The position numbers and the translations under genes were made by a program. DNA of 64,000 bases, taken from positions 124,001 through 188,000 of the forward strand of contig NZ_FOFZ01000005.1 in the NCBI RefSeq assembly GCF_900111075.1, written 5' to 3'. This DNA is from Flavobacterium frigoris (GTDB lineage: Bacteria > Bacteroidota > Bacteroidia > Flavobacteriales > Flavobacteriaceae). Positions 34,308-44,928 of the stretch are shown here, piece by piece; within the stretch, counting starts at the first letter, position 1; each line of letters starts with the position of its first letter. The notes beneath the pieces are model-generated. The model was not told where the DNA came from. It ran no database searches and saw nothing but the letters and a program-made list of their open reading frames with translations.

Positions 34308-36941
34308 TTAAAATAATATCACTTGTCCGTCATCGTCGAGTTGAACATCAGTACCGTCGTCGTTTGTGATTCGGCGCTCAGGAACAATTTCTTCAGGAAC
34401 TTCATAAGGTAATGGGTCTAACATATTCACTTGTTTGATCTTATCTGTCGTTAATTGATTTCCTAGTGCCTTAAATCCTTTTACCGCAATAAAGTCTTCA
34501 ATATCGACTGTCATCGATTCTTTTTGAACCCCTTTTATCTTTGGAAAAACCAACTCAACTACTGGACGGTAATCCGTTGATACAATTTCCAATTGTGAAT
34601 TTGGATGCTCCGTAATAATCAACTCTTCTTTATTTTCGGTTTCAACCAAAAAGCGTTTGATGTAATAACGTTCTTTTTCTCCATCATAATAAATGGCCGA
34701 AATTGGTTTTTTAGGAACCCATTTTTCTAACACTACCATATCCGAATCAAAATGAGTAGACAATTCTGGCGTAATCACTTTTAATTTTCCTGATTGTTGG
34801 ATAATCAATATTTTATCACTTGGCCTAAATTCTCCAAGCAACTCTCCTCGTCCATCCACATTTAATCGCTGAACAGTATCGTCATACCAAACTTTTCTTG
34901 GCAGTAAAGTCGATATTCCTTTTTCTTTAATTTCAATCTTCTTAATTGGATGTTTAGAGGCCAAATTCCCTTTCGAACTGCGTCCTTTAATAGCCATACT
35001 AGCAAAATCAATATCAAATTTCAATTTCTTGATACTTCCTATCTGACGCAAGAGAACCGTAATCACTTCAGCTTCTCCATTTGGATTGCAGGTGAAATAC
35101 AAAATTTGTGATCCCTTAGTTCCATTTGTCAAATCATATAGTTTGTCTCTGGTTACGCCAGAAACATTAAATCTCTTTATATAAGACGGACCCGATTTAC
35201 CATCACGATAAATCACGTTATAAATGGTACGCTTATCCCCTTTGTCGAAGATGGCGATATGAATAATATCTTTACCCACAAAGGTTTTGGCATCCACTTT
35301 AGTCACCATCATACTTCCGTCCCGAAGAAAAACAATTACATCATCAATGTCTGAACAATCTGTAACGTACTCGTCTTTTTTCAAACTCGTTCCTACAAAT
35401 CCTTCTTCTCTATTAACGTATAATTTAGTGTTTCTTAAAACCACTTTTGTGGCTTCGATATCATCAAAAACACGAAGTTCGGTTTGGCGTTCGCGCCCTT
35501 TTCCGTACTTCTCTTTTAGCTTGATAAAATAAGCAATTGCAAAATCAATCAAATGCTCTAAATCGTGTTTTACTTGCTCTATATTTCCCTCTAATGCTTC
35601 AATTTTATCTTGTGCCTTATTGCTATCAAATTTAGAGATACGCATGATTCGGATATCTAATAATCGGAGAATATCTTCTTCAGTAATAGCGCGTTTTAAA
35701 TGTTTAATATGTGGTTTCAGCCCATCATCAACTGCTTGTAAAACGTCTTCTCTTGTGGTTTTTTCCTCAATGTCACGGTAGATTTTGTTTTCGATAAATA
35801 TACGTTCCAAAGACAAGAAATGCCATTGCTCTTCCAATTCACTTAATTGAATTTCGAGTTCACTCTTCAACAAACCAACCGTTCTATTGGTCGAAATTTT
35901 CAACATGTCAGAAACACCAATAAACAAAGGCTTATTGTCTTCAATCACACAACCTAGTGGCGCTACGGATGTTTCGCAGGCAGTGAAAGCAAATAACGCA
36001 TCTATTGTTTTATCTGGAGAAACTCCCGGAAAAAGATGAATTAGAATTTCGACATCGGCAGCGGTATTGTCTTCAATTTTTTTGATTTTGATTTTCCCCT
36101 TATCATTGGCTTTCAAAATACTGTCAATCAAAGTAGTCGTATTGGTCGAAAACGGAATTTGGGTAATCACAAGGGTGTTTTTGTCCAGTTGCGCAATTTT
36201 TGCACGCACACGCACACGACCGCCTCGCAATCCATTATTATAATTGGAGATGTCTGCAATACCCTGGGTCATAAAGTCGGGATAAATCGTAAACGGTTTC
36301 CCCTTCAATATTTTCACCGAAGCATCTATTAACTCGTTGAAATTATGTGGCAATACTTTGGTCGAAAGTCCTACCGCAATCCCTTCAGCACCTTGTGCCA
36401 AAAGCAATGGAAACTTAACAGGAAGGTTGTTAGGCTCTGCTCGTCTACCATCATAAGACATTCCCCAATCCGTAATTTTTGGACTATAAATAACTTCCAA
36501 AGCAAATTTAGACAAACGGGCTTCAATGTAACGAGAAGCTGCCGCACTGTCTCCGGTAAGGATATTCCCCCAGTTTCCTTGGCAGTCAATCAACAATTCT
36601 TTTTGACCTATTTGTACCATCGCATCACCAATACTCGCATCTCCGTGTGGGTGATACTGCATAGTGTGCCCTACTACGTTAGCTACCTTATTATAACGAC
36701 CATCGTCTAACTCTTTAAGCGAGTGCATGATTCTACGTTGCACTGGTTTAAAACCATCTTCAATTGCAGGAACCGCACGTTCCAGAATTACATAAGAAGC
36801 ATAGTCCAAAAACCAGTCCTTGTACATTCCTGTAACTTTGGTAATGGTGTCCGCACCGTCTTCATTATTGTTATAAAAATGCCCTTCAGATTTTTGCGCT
36901 TCTTGTTGCTCTTCTGGATTTAAATTTTCTTCTTCGTCCAT
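34308..36941 (-). CDS. parC: DNA topoisomerase IV subunit A
   Basis: The 877-residue breakage-reunion subunit carries the active-site Tyr138 in ASRYIEARLSKFA, the quinolone-region helix YHPHGDASIGDAMV, and a C-terminal beta-pinwheel domain without a clear gyrase box. Together with ParE it decatenates daughter chromosomes and relaxes supercoils. The position equivalent to E. coli GyrA Ser83 is Ala102 here, in the HGDAS context. The tail is acidic. It follows parE by about 50 bp on the same strand, so the two form an operon. Confidence 0.92.
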   Translation of the reverse strand: MDEEENLNPEEQQEAQKSEGHFYNNNEDGADTITKVTGMYKDWFLDYASYVILERAVPAIEDGFKPVQRRIMHSLKELDDGRYNKVANVVGHTMQYHPHGDASIGDAMVQIGQKELLIDCQGNWGNILTGDSAAASRYIEARLSKFALEVIYSPKITDWGMSYDGRRAEPNNLPVKFPLLLAQGAEGIAVGLSTKVLPHNFNELIDASVKILKGKPFTIYPDFMTQGIADISNYNNGLRGGRVRVRAKIAQLDKNTLVITQIPFSTNTTTLIDSILKANDKGKIKIKKIEDNTAADVEILIHLFPGVSPDKTIDALFAFTACETSVAPLGCVIEDNKPLFIGVSDMLKISTNRTVGLLKSELEIQLSELEEQWHFLSLERIFIENKIYRDIEEKTTREDVLQAVDDGLKPHIKHLKRAITEEDILRLLDIRIMRISKFDSNKAQDKIEALEGNIEQVKHDLEHLIDFAIAYFIKLKEKYGKGRERQTELRVFDDIEATKVVLRNTKLYVNREEGFVGTSLKKDEYVTDCSDIDDVIVFLRDGSMMVTKVDAKTFVGKDIIHIAIFDKGDKRTIYNVIYRDGKSGPSYIKRFNVSGVTRDKLYDLTNGTKGSQILYFTCNPNGEAEVITVLLRQIGSIKKLKFDIDFASMAIKGRSSKGNLASKHPIKKIEIKEKGISTLLPRKVWYDDTVQRLNVDGRGELLGEFRPSDKILIIQQSGKLKVITPELSTHFDSDMVVLEKWVPKKPISAIYYDGEKERYYIKRFLVETENKEELIITEHPNSQLEIVSTDYRPVVELVFPKIKGVQKESMTVDIEDFIAVKGFKALGNQLTTDKIKQVNMLDPLPYEVPEEIVPERRITNDDGTDVQLDDDGQVILF

Positions 36942-36993
36942 CTATTTTCTTTGAATTGTATAAGAAATGTTCTTATCAATTTAATATTATTTT

Positions 36994-38856
36994 TTATACC
37001 GCTTCAATCACGTCCAACTCCACTTTCAAGTTCTTGATGATAAATTCTTGTCGGTCTGGCGTATTTTTCCCCATATAGAACGATAACAATTGTTCTATCG
37101 AGGTGTTTTTATCCATCATCACTGGGTCAAGGCGAATCGTATCTCCAATGAAATTTTTAAACTCATCTGGTGATATCTCTCCCAAACCTTTAAATCGGGT
37201 GATTTCTGGTTTAGGTTTCAGTTTTTCAATGGCTGCTTTTCGCTCTTCATCAGAATAGCAATAAATAGTTTCTTTCTTGTTTCGCACCCTAAAAAGGGGT
37301 GTTTGCAAAATATATAAATGCCCATCTTTTATCAACTCAGGAAAAAATTGCAGAAAAAAAGTAATCAACAACAAGCGAATGTGCATTCCATCAACATCGG
37401 CATCCGTAGCGATCACAATATTATTGTAACGTAGGTTTTCCATGTCATCTTCAATATCTAAGGCAGCCTGTAATAAATTAAATTCCTCATTTTCATAAAC
37501 AATTTTTTTGCTCATGCCGTAGGAGTTTAAAGGCTTTCCACGCAAACTAAAAACAGCCTGTGTATTCACATCACGAGATTTAGTAATGGAACCTGATGCC
37601 GAATCTCCCTCAGTAATAAAAAGCGTGCTTTCTAGATTCCTCGGGTTTTTTGTATCAGTAAGATGTGCACGACAATCTCTTAATTTTTTGTTGTGTAAAT
37701 TCGATTTTTTAGCTCTGTCTTTTGCTAATTTTCGAATGCCCGATAATTCTTTTCTTTCTCGTTCTGCTTGAAGAATTTTGCGTAATAAAGCATCGGCAGT
37801 CGCCGTATTTTTATGTAAGTAATTGTCTAATTTAGTTTTAACAAAATCATTTACAAAAGTTCGTACAGATGGCATTCCTGGTTCTGATCCCATATCAGTA
37901 GAACCCAACTTTGTTTTAGTCTGTGATTCAAATACCGGTTCCATCACTTTGATACTAACAGCACTTACAATCGATTTTCGCACATCTGAAGCTTCAAAAC
38001 TTTTATTGTAAAACTCACGAATGGTTTTTACAATCGCTTCACGATAAGCGGCAAGATGCGTTCCTCCTTGTGTGGTATTCTGTCCGTTTACAAACGAATG
38101 GTATTCTTCGCTATATTGTGTCTTACTGTGTGTTAATGCGATTTCGATATCCTCTCCTTTCAAGTGAATAATAGGATATTCTAAATCATCGGCATGAATT
38201 GTTTCTTCCAATAAGTCTTTTAGACCATTTTCAGAAAAATATTTTTCTCCGTTAAAGAGTATTGTCAATCCATTATTTAGGTAACAATAATTCTTCAACA
38301 TCTTGATTACATACTCATAGCGGTATTTGTAATTTTTGAAAATGGCTTCGTCTGGAATAAAAGTTACCTTGGTTCCCTTTCTCTTTGTGGTATCAATAAC
38401 ATCTTCTTCCAACATCAAATTACCTGCTGAAAATTCGGCGGCTTTTTGTTTCTCATCGCGAACGGATTCCACACGAAAGTAATGCGATAATGCATTTACT
38501 GCCTTTGTTCCTACGCCATTCAAACCAACTGATTTCTTAAAAGCTAAAGAATCGTATTTACCCCCCGTGTTCATTTTAGAAACCACGTCAATCACTTTCC
38601 CAAGAGGAATTCCACGACCATAATCCCTAACGGTAACCGTTTTATCCTTAATCGTCACCTCGATAGTTTTGCCAGCACCCATAACGAATTCATCGATACA
38701 ATTGTCTAGTACCTCTTTTAGAAGAATGTAAATCCCGTCATCAGGCGAAGATCCATCTCCTAATTTCCCAATATACATCCCAGGACGCATACGGATGTGC
38801 TCTTTCCAGTCGAGCGATCGAATATTATCTTCGGTATACTGATTTTGATCTGACAT
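36994..38856 (-). CDS. parE: DNA topoisomerase IV subunit B
   Basis: The 620-residue ATPase subunit has a GHKL ATP-binding site ([33 protein letters not shown]) and a toprim domain ([30 protein letters not shown]), ending in [12 protein letters not shown] and [14 protein letters not shown]. Its length is that of ParE. It powers strand passage by the ParC subunit encoded next downstream. All ATPase and metal-binding residues appear intact. Confidence 0.92.
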   Translation of the reverse strand: MSDQNQYTEDNIRSLDWKEHIRMRPGMYIGKLGDGSSPDDGIYILLKEVLDNCIDEFVMGAGKTIEVTIKDKTVTVRDYGRGIPLGKVIDVVSKMNTGGKYDSLAFKKSVGLNGVGTKAVNALSHYFRVESVRDEKQKAAEFSAGNLMLEEDVIDTTKRKGTKVTFIPDEAIFKNYKYRYEYVIKMLKNYCYLNNGLTILFNGEKYFSENGLKDLLEETIHADDLEYPIIHLKGEDIEIALTHSKTQYSEEYHSFVNGQNTTQGGTHLAAYREAIVKTIREFYNKSFEASDVRKSIVSAVSIKVMEPVFESQTKTKLGSTDMGSEPGMPSVRTFVNDFVKTKLDNYLHKNTATADALLRKILQAERERKELSGIRKLAKDRAKKSNLHNKKLRDCRAHLTDTKNPRNLESTLFITEGDSASGSITKSRDVNTQAVFSLRGKPLNSYGMSKKIVYENEEFNLLQAALDIEDDMENLRYNNIVIATDADVDGMHIRLLLITFFLQFFPELIKDGHLYILQTPLFRVRNKKETIYCYSDEERKAAIEKLKPKPEITRFKGLGEISPDEFKNFIGDTIRLDPVMMDKNTSIEQLLSFYMGKNTPDRQEFIIKNLKVELDVIEAV

Positions 38857-38982
38857 TTTAAATTTTGTGGATTTTGTGCTAATATAGGGTATCTCAATAT
38901 ATTTTAATAGAGTAAGCCCTCAAAGTTATTAAGAATGTTTTTGACAAAATGATTTTAGACTTAAGATTAACGATTCTTGATT

Positions 38983-39510
38983 TTAGAATTGAAAACTACT
39001 AACAATCGCCTTCAATTGATTATCTAATTCAGGATTAGAAATATCCCCTTTTTCAACATCAAAATTGCTATAAAAACTAGGCAATGAGAACGAAGCTTTT
39101 ACATTGCCGCCATAATATGGGAATGCATTTTTAGCAATACCCAAAACATTTGCTGCTCCTTTCTTTCCGTCTGAGGTTGACATAAGAAGCATTGGCTTTT
39201 CTTGGAAAACTTTCCCCGAAATGCGTGAACACCAGTCAAAAATATTTTTAAAAGCGGCCGAATAATTTCCATTATTTTCTGCCATCGAAACTACTAAAAT
39301 ATCTGCACCAGCTATTTTATCTAAAAATTGCTGCGCTAAAGGATGCTTCCCTATATATTCTTCAATATCTACAGTAAATATCGGCATCTGGTACGCATTT
39401 AAATCAAGCACTTCTACTTCACCATTTTCAAATAAACTGGCAGCATAGGTTGCCAATTTTTTATTGATAGAATTTTTACTGGGGCTTGCGCCAAAGGCTA
39501 TAATTTTCAT
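38983..39510 (-). CDS. NADPH-dependent FMN reductase family protein
   Basis: The 175-residue flavodoxin-fold protein begins IIAFGASPSKNSINKKLATYAA (FMN phosphate loop GASPSKNS) and continues with a glycine-poor middle segment VVSMAENNGNYSAAFKNIFDWCSR (the PxYNxSxP-like region in altered form). FMN reductases use NAD(P)H to reduce flavin, azo compounds or quinones. The substrate is unknown. No genes of a related pathway are adjacent. Confidence 0.85.
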   Translation of the reverse strand: MKIIAFGASPSKNSINKKLATYAASLFENGEVEVLDLNAYQMPIFTVDIEEYIGKHPLAQQFLDKIAGADILVVSMAENNGNYSAAFKNIFDWCSRISGKVFQEKPMLLMSTSDGKKGAANVLGIAKNAFPYYGGNVKASFSLPSFYSNFDVEKGDISNPELDNQLKAIVSSFQF

Positions 39511-39635
39511 AATTGTGTTATTTCCTTAAAAATACTAAAAAAAAAGCAAATAAAATAAGATTGAATAATCAACTATGAATTTTAAATCTTGAAACATTTT
39601 CAAAATTTATCAAAAATGATACTGTTTTTTTATTT

Positions 39636-39775
39636 ACCCCAGATTGAAGTGGAAAGCATTTTTCTAGACCGATTTGTTTTTTTCTTGAGCAAAAAGAGCG
39701 ACCAAAGGAAGCTCCTTTATGGTCTTAGAAAAAAGGAGGTCTGGAAAAATCTTGTAACAGAAAGCTGGAAATAGG
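39636..39775 (+). repeat. Dispersed palindromic repeat, copy C (long subtype)
   Basis: It begins CCCCAGATTGAAGTGGAAAGC and ends CTTGTAACAGAAAGCTGGAA. The centre GAGCGACCAAAGGAAGCTCC (39697-39716) nearly matches copy A. The flanks fold as ...AGACC with GGTCT. It accounts for most of the 39511-39858 spacer; the remainder is the ychF terminator. Confidence 0.8.
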
Positions 39776-39802
39776 TACTTAAGAAAGTATTCAGTAGGCA
39801 TA

Positions 39803-39832
39803 AAAAAACTGCTGAATTTCTTCAACAGTTTA
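39803..39832 (-). terminator. Intrinsic terminator of ychF
   Basis: On the minus strand, AAACTGTTGAA, a 4-nt loop and TTCAGCAGTTT form a stem with one bulge, followed by a T-run. It lies 27 bp downstream of the ychF stop. Confidence 0.85.
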
Positions 39833-39858
39833 TCTATTTTCTTTATTCAATTTTGTTC

Positions 39859-40953
39859 CTATACGTTAAAACGGAAATGCATTACATCACCATCTTTAAC
39901 TACATATTCTTTTCCTTCTACTTTGAATTTTCCTGCTTCTTTACATTTAGCTTCTGAACCATAATGAACGAAGTCTTCATATGAAATTACCTCGGCACGG
40001 ATAAATCCTTTTTCGAAATCAGTATGAATCACTCCAGCAGCTTGCGGTGCAGTTGACCCAACATCTATTGTCCATGCTCTAACTTCTTTTACACCTGCGG
40101 TAAAATAAGTTTGTTGTTTCAATAATTTATAAGCAGCTCTAATTAAAACGGAAGCACCTGGCTCCATTAAGCCCATATCTTCTAGAAAAACTTGACGCTC
40201 TTCGTAACTTTCTAATTCGGTAATATCTGCCTCAGCTCCAACAGAAAGAATTATAACCTCGGCATCTTCATCTTTTACTAATTCGCGAACCTGATCTACA
40301 TATTTATTTCCGCTAACCGCTGAATTCTCATCTACATTACATACATACAAAACTGGTTTTGCTGTAATCAATTGAAATGCTTCCATTAAAACTTCTTCAT
40401 CATGATTTTGAGGAACTACGATTCTTGCTGATTTAGCTTGAAGCAATGTTTCTCTGATACGGTCTAAAAGGGCTTTTTCTGTTTGCGCTTCTTTATTACC
40501 TGTTTTAGCTGCACGATTTACTTTCTCTAAACGTTTTTCAACGTTTTCAAGATCTTTCAACTGCAACTCAATATCAATAGTTTCTTTGTCACGAATAGGA
40601 TTCACATTTCCGTCAACGTGAACGATGTTGTCATTATCAAAACAACGAAGTACATGAATGATAGCATTACATTCTCTAATATTACCTAGAAATTGATTTC
40701 CTAAACCTTCTCCTTTACTTGCTCCTTTTACCAAACCGGCAATATCTACGATATCTACAGTTGCCATTTGTACGCGTTCTGGCTTAACTAATTCTTCTAG
40801 TTTTTCCATTCTAGAATCGGGTACATTTACAACTCCTATATTAGGTTCGATAGTACAAAAAGGAAAGTTTGCACTTTGTGCTTTTGCATTTGATAAACAA
40901 TTAAATAAAGTTGATTTTCCAACATTCGGTAATCCTACAATTCCTGCTTTCAT
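39859..40953 (-). CDS. ychF: Ribosome-binding ATPase YchF
   Basis: The start is chosen at MKAGIVGLPNVGKSTLFN, giving 364 residues; the longer frame adds an unconserved leader. YchF is an Obg-family P-loop protein. It has G1 GLPNVGKS, G3 DIAGLVKGASKG, and the NVDE motif in place of the GTPase NKxD, which gives ATP specificity. The C-terminal TGS domain contains EVRAWTIDVGSTAPQAAGVIHTDFEKGFIRAEV. It binds the ribosome and is involved in stress responses and translation. Confidence 0.95.
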   Translation of the reverse strand: MKAGIVGLPNVGKSTLFNCLSNAKAQSANFPFCTIEPNIGVVNVPDSRMEKLEELVKPERVQMATVDIVDIAGLVKGASKGEGLGNQFLGNIRECNAIIHVLRCFDNDNIVHVDGNVNPIRDKETIDIELQLKDLENVEKRLEKVNRAAKTGNKEAQTEKALLDRIRETLLQAKSARIVVPQNHDEEVLMEAFQLITAKPVLYVCNVDENSAVSGNKYVDQVRELVKDEDAEVIILSVGAEADITELESYEERQVFLEDMGLMEPGASVLIRAAYKLLKQQTYFTAGVKEVRAWTIDVGSTAPQAAGVIHTDFEKGFIRAEVISYEDFVHYGSEAKCKEAGKFKVEGKEYVVKDGDVMHFRFNV

Positions 40954-41177
40954 GATATTTATGTTTACATATAGCATTTCATCGCTATAAGTTATACTAT
41001 TTACTTTAAAATTTTGCAAATATAATATTTAATAAATGCTTCGTAAGAAAAAACAATAGATTAACACTCTTATGGTAACATTTTATAAAAAAACGGGATT
41101 TAAGCCAATGTTTTGTTAAAAAAAAATTTATCTTGCAACAGAAATTGCACTAAACCAAAAACCAAATTAACTAAATT

Positions 41178-43937
41178 ATGAAAAAAATCACATTATTATT
41201 TTTACTGCTAAATGTCAGTTTTCTTTTTGCACAAAAAGAAATTTCTGGAGTAGTAAAAGATGGTTCAGGAGCAGCGCTTCCTGGAGTTAACATCATTGAA
41301 AAAGGAACCACCAATGGAGTATCTACTGATATGGACGGGGCTTACAAAATAAAAGTACAGGATGGAGCTACAATTGTTTTTAGTTATATCGGGTTTAACA
41401 AAGTAGAAAGAGCTGCTACTGGTTCTAAAATTGATGTTGTTTTATCAGAAGAAGGTGGTCAAGCCTTAAATGAAATTGTTGTTACAGGGACAAGAACTGC
41501 TCAAAGGAGCAATACCACGACAGCTCTTCCTATTGATGTAATTTCTGCTAAAGACTTAGCTTCAACTGGACAAGCATCATTTGACAAAGCTTTACAATAC
41601 AAGATTCCATCTTTTAACACGGTACAAACACCGGTAAATGATGCGACTTCTTTATTAGATCCTTATGAAATTAGAAACATGGGACCAAGTAGAACGTTAA
41701 TCCTTATTAATGGTAAACGTAAAAACTTAAGTTCTTTACTTTATGTTCAAACGTCTCCAGGACGCGGTGAAACAGGTGCTGATATCTCAGCTATACCTAC
41801 TGACGCTATCGAAAGAGTAGAGATTCTTCGCGATGGTGCATCTGCACAATACGGTTCTGATGCTATTGCTGGAGTAATGAATATCATCTTAAAAAAGAGT
41901 ACTAACGGTGGATCAGTTACACTAAGAAGTGGACTAACTTCTGAAGGTGACGGTGAAATGTTAGGTGTAAGCTTAAACAACGGAGCAACTGTTGGAGACA
42001 AAGGATATATAAACTACACTTTAGATTTTTCTAAAGTAAGTCAGGCAAACAGACCCGGTACAGTTGATGGAGGAACAAAAAATCTTGGACCAGACAATGA
42101 ACCGCTTTCTGGCGGAGAATACGCCGATTTTATTTATACAGACCCTAATGACCCTGACAAGTGGGTTAATGGAGCAAATCCAGCATCTATCCGAGCAGAT
42201 AATGCTGCTGGAATAATACAAATAAACGATTTTCTTGCTAAGAAGCCAGATGCAGGTAATATTAACGGTTCTCCAGAAACTGCTGCAGCTAAATTCTTAG
42301 TAAACGGTGGTTTTGATTTATCAGAAAACACTTTAATGTATTATAACGCAGCTTATGTTTACAAAAAAGTAAATTCGTTTGCTAATTACAGAACCACATA
42401 TTGGAAACAATTATCAAGTCTTCCTTATTTAAAGGATTTCTTTGGAGACGGAACGGCTGCATCTTACCAAGGATACGTACCAACATTCACAGGTGATTTA
42501 AACGACTATAATGCTACTTTAGGTTACAAAGCTGTTCAAAACGGTTGGAATACTGACGCCAGCGTTACTGTGGGAGGTAATACTCAAAGGTATAATGTAG
42601 ATAACTCACACAATCCATCAGATATTCAAGATCTAAATGGTGAAAATGTATACAGAGAAAATAGTCCTATTTCATTTAACCCAGGAGGAACTTCTTTCAA
42701 TCATGTTGTCGGTAACTTAGATATCTCTAAAATTTTATCAGATAAAATTAGTATCGGTTTTGGTTCTGAAATTAGATCAGAAACTTTCGAAGTAATTGAA
42801 GGCGACAAAGCATCTTGGGATGGATCTGGAGCCGATTCTTTTGCAGGAAATAGACCAGAAAACTCAGGAAAATGGAACCGTTATAACTTAGGAGGTTATT
42901 TTGATCTTGCCTATGATGTAACAGAAGATTTCTTGATTAACGGTACGGTTCGTTATGAAGATTATTCTGATTTTGGAGCTGCAACAGTTTGGAAAATAAG
43001 CTCTAGATATAAATTTGCTGAAGATAAAATTACTTTAAGAGGATCTTTATCTACTGGATTTAGAGCACCTACTTTACATCAAATCTACACTCAGAAATCG
43101 CAATATTCTTTTGTTGCAGGAGAAGGGATCCAAGTAAGTGGTATTATCAATAACGTATCTCCTCAAGCACGCTTAATTGGTGTTCCGAAATTAGATGCTG
43201 AAAAATCAACTAACGTAACTATTGGAATTGGTGCTAAACCATCCAGAAATTTTAATTTTACTTTGGATTATTACAACATCAAAGTAGAAGACAGAATTAT
43301 TTTGGGTGATATTAAATCTACTCCTTATGGTAACGTAGCTTGGTTTGAAAACTCATTCGATTCTAGAACTTCTGGATTAGATGTAGTTGCCAATTACAAT
43401 AATATTTTAATAGGTGAAGGTACATTAGGTTTTAATTTATCAGGAAACATCACTTTTCAAAATGAAAGAATTTCTCCGGTAAAAAGCGATAACTTCGGTC
43501 AAACGCTTGAATCTTTAATGTTTACTTCAAGACCAGTTACAAAATGGATTTTAGGGGCAAACTATGATCTAGGTAAATTTGCTTTTTCTCTTAACAACAC
43601 TTATTTTGGAAAAACGACATTTAACCAAGCTGGACTAAGTTCAGACTTAAGAACTGAGTTTATTCCTAAAGTTGTTACAGATTTAGGAGTTAGTTTCTCA
43701 GCAACTGAAAAATTAACTTTATCATTAAATATAAATAACTTATTGAACGTATTACCAGAATGGGAATTTAAAGCTGAAAACGCGGCTGGTACTAATCTCT
43801 TAAGCGACCCTTTACAAGTACAAAATCAATCTAATTTGATTACTTTTAACCAACGTTATTCTCAAATGACATATGATGGATATCATTTCAGTCAATTAGG
43901 AACTATGTTCAACTTATCATTGAACTATAAATTCTAA
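41178..43937 (+). CDS. TonB-dependent receptor with CarboxypepD_reg N-terminal domain
   Basis: The 919-residue protein has a signal peptide (MKKITLLFLLLNVSFLFAQ). A carboxypeptidase-regulatory-like domain follows at about 20-98 (ISGVVKDGSGAALPGVNIIEKGT...IVFSYIGFNKVE), then the plug (TALPIDVISAKDLAS..., with GPSRTLILINGKR and RVEILRDGASAQYGSDAIAGVMNIILKK) and a 22-strand-type barrel ending in LNYKF. It imports a substrate through the outer membrane using TonB energy. No SusD partner is encoded nearby, so it is not a standard SusCD pair. It has its own terminator and appears monocistronic. Confidence 0.94.
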   Translation: MKKITLLFLLLNVSFLFAQKEISGVVKDGSGAALPGVNIIEKGTTNGVSTDMDGAYKIKVQDGATIVFSYIGFNKVERAATGSKIDVVLSEEGGQALNEIVVTGTRTAQRSNTTTALPIDVISAKDLASTGQASFDKALQYKIPSFNTVQTPVNDATSLLDPYEIRNMGPSRTLILINGKRKNLSSLLYVQTSPGRGETGADISAIPTDAIERVEILRDGASAQYGSDAIAGVMNIILKKSTNGGSVTLRSGLTSEGDGEMLGVSLNNGATVGDKGYINYTLDFSKVSQANRPGTVDGGTKNLGPDNEPLSGGEYADFIYTDPNDPDKWVNGANPASIRADNAAGIIQINDFLAKKPDAGNINGSPETAAAKFLVNGGFDLSENTLMYYNAAYVYKKVNSFANYRTTYWKQLSSLPYLKDFFGDGTAASYQGYVPTFTGDLNDYNATLGYKAVQNGWNTDASVTVGGNTQRYNVDNSHNPSDIQDLNGENVYRENSPISFNPGGTSFNHVVGNLDISKILSDKISIGFGSEIRSETFEVIEGDKASWDGSGADSFAGNRPENSGKWNRYNLGGYFDLAYDVTEDFLINGTVRYEDYSDFGAATVWKISSRYKFAEDKITLRGSLSTGFRAPTLHQIYTQKSQYSFVAGEGIQVSGIINNVSPQARLIGVPKLDAEKSTNVTIGIGAKPSRNFNFTLDYYNIKVEDRIILGDIKSTPYGNVAWFENSFDSRTSGLDVVANYNNILIGEGTLGFNLSGNITFQNERISPVKSDNFGQTLESLMFTSRPVTKWILGANYDLGKFAFSLNNTYFGKTTFNQAGLSSDLRTEFIPKVVTDLGVSFSATEKLTLSLNINNLLNVLPEWEFKAENAAGTNLLSDPLQVQNQSNLITFNQRYSQMTYDGYHFSQLGTMFNLSLNYKF

Positions 43938-43959
43938 TTCTATAATCGAATAATTTTGA

Positions 43960-43990
43960 AAAGGGCTATCTAGTGGATAGCCCTTTTTTT
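43960..43990 (+). terminator. Intrinsic terminator of the TonB-dependent receptor gene
   Basis: AAAGGGCTATC (43960-43970) pairs with GATAGCCCTTT (43976-43986) around a 5-nt loop, followed by a T-run. Confidence 0.94.
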
Positions 43991-44095
43991 ATATCATATT
44001 TTTTCCTAAATTTATATTTTATTAAACTGAACTACGGTAGTTAACCCATTTCGACAACAAAACCCTTATTAGTAAACCACTCAAATTAACAGAAC

Positions 44096-44839
44096 ATGGC
44101 TACCCTATACGATGGAAAAATGGCTACTATATATGATGCCATGTATCAAACATTTGTTGACTACGATGAAGAATATAAATTCTACAATCAACTAATTCAT
44201 GAATACAAATGCAAAACTGTACTTGAAATAGGAAGTGGCACAGGGAATTTGGCCAAACGATTCCAAGAAAACCATCAAGATTATATTGGTTTGGACTATA
44301 GCACAAGCATGATCGCTATTGCCAAAGAAAGAACAAAAAATTGTCGTTTTATTCTAGGTGATATGCGGGACTTTAATCTAGAAAAAAAGGTAGACTCCAT
44401 TATTATAACAGGTCGTTCCACTAGTTACCTTACTTCTAACGAAGATGTTAATGAAACCTTCAATTCGCTTCATAATAACATTACCGACGATGGCATTATC
44501 ATTTTTGATTTCATAGATGCCAATAGATTTATCCCCTATGCAAATGAAAACCAGCTTATCATTCATAAAGCAGAACACGAAGGAACTGACTATTTAAGAG
44601 AAAGTACTTGGGAAACCACTTTACTGGAAAATTTCATGTTAGATTGGACCGCAAAATATTATATTATTCAAAATCAGGAAAAAGAATTGATTGCCACTGA
44701 TTTTTCGACCGTTCGTGTCTTTACCTTAAATGAAATGCAACTATTTTTGTATATGAATGGTTTTCAAATCATAAAAACGATAGATAGAAAAACCTATGCG
44801 TATGATACTTATGTCATTGTAGCAAAAAAGAGAACGTAA
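44096..44839 (+). CDS. Class I SAM-dependent methyltransferase
   Basis: The 247-residue protein has the SAM loop VLEIGSGTGNLAKRFQENHQDYIGLDYSTSMIAIAKERT (about 41-79) and motif FILGDMRDFNLEKKVDSIIITGRSTSYL. This is a Methyltransf_25-type fold used on many small molecules. The C-terminal part contains STVRVFTLNEMQLFLYMNGF. The neighbours do not point to a substrate. Confidence 0.8.
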   Translation: MATLYDGKMATIYDAMYQTFVDYDEEYKFYNQLIHEYKCKTVLEIGSGTGNLAKRFQENHQDYIGLDYSTSMIAIAKERTKNCRFILGDMRDFNLEKKVDSIIITGRSTSYLTSNEDVNETFNSLHNNITDDGIIIFDFIDANRFIPYANENQLIIHKAEHEGTDYLRESTWETTLLENFMLDWTAKYYIIQNQEKELIATDFSTVRVFTLNEMQLFLYMNGFQIIKTIDRKTYAYDTYVIVAKKRT

Positions 44840-44891
44840 ATAATACAATCTTTTACAGAAATTATGTAACAGTTTTAAAGTGAGATACTTC

Positions 44892-44899
44892 TAAATTTG
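44892..44899 (+). promoter_or_regulatory. -7 promoter box (TAAATTTG)
   Basis: TAAATTTG lies 29 bp before the ATG of the next gene and fits the consensus; the -33 region is weak. Confidence 0.45.
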
Positions 44900-44928
44900 T
44901 AAAATACAAATCATTAAAATTAAATATC

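Noticed and set aside
39589..39774. An open frame of 61 codons inside repeat copy C
   Set aside because: It consists of the repeat itself and has no protein-like composition or promoter, so it is not called as a gene.
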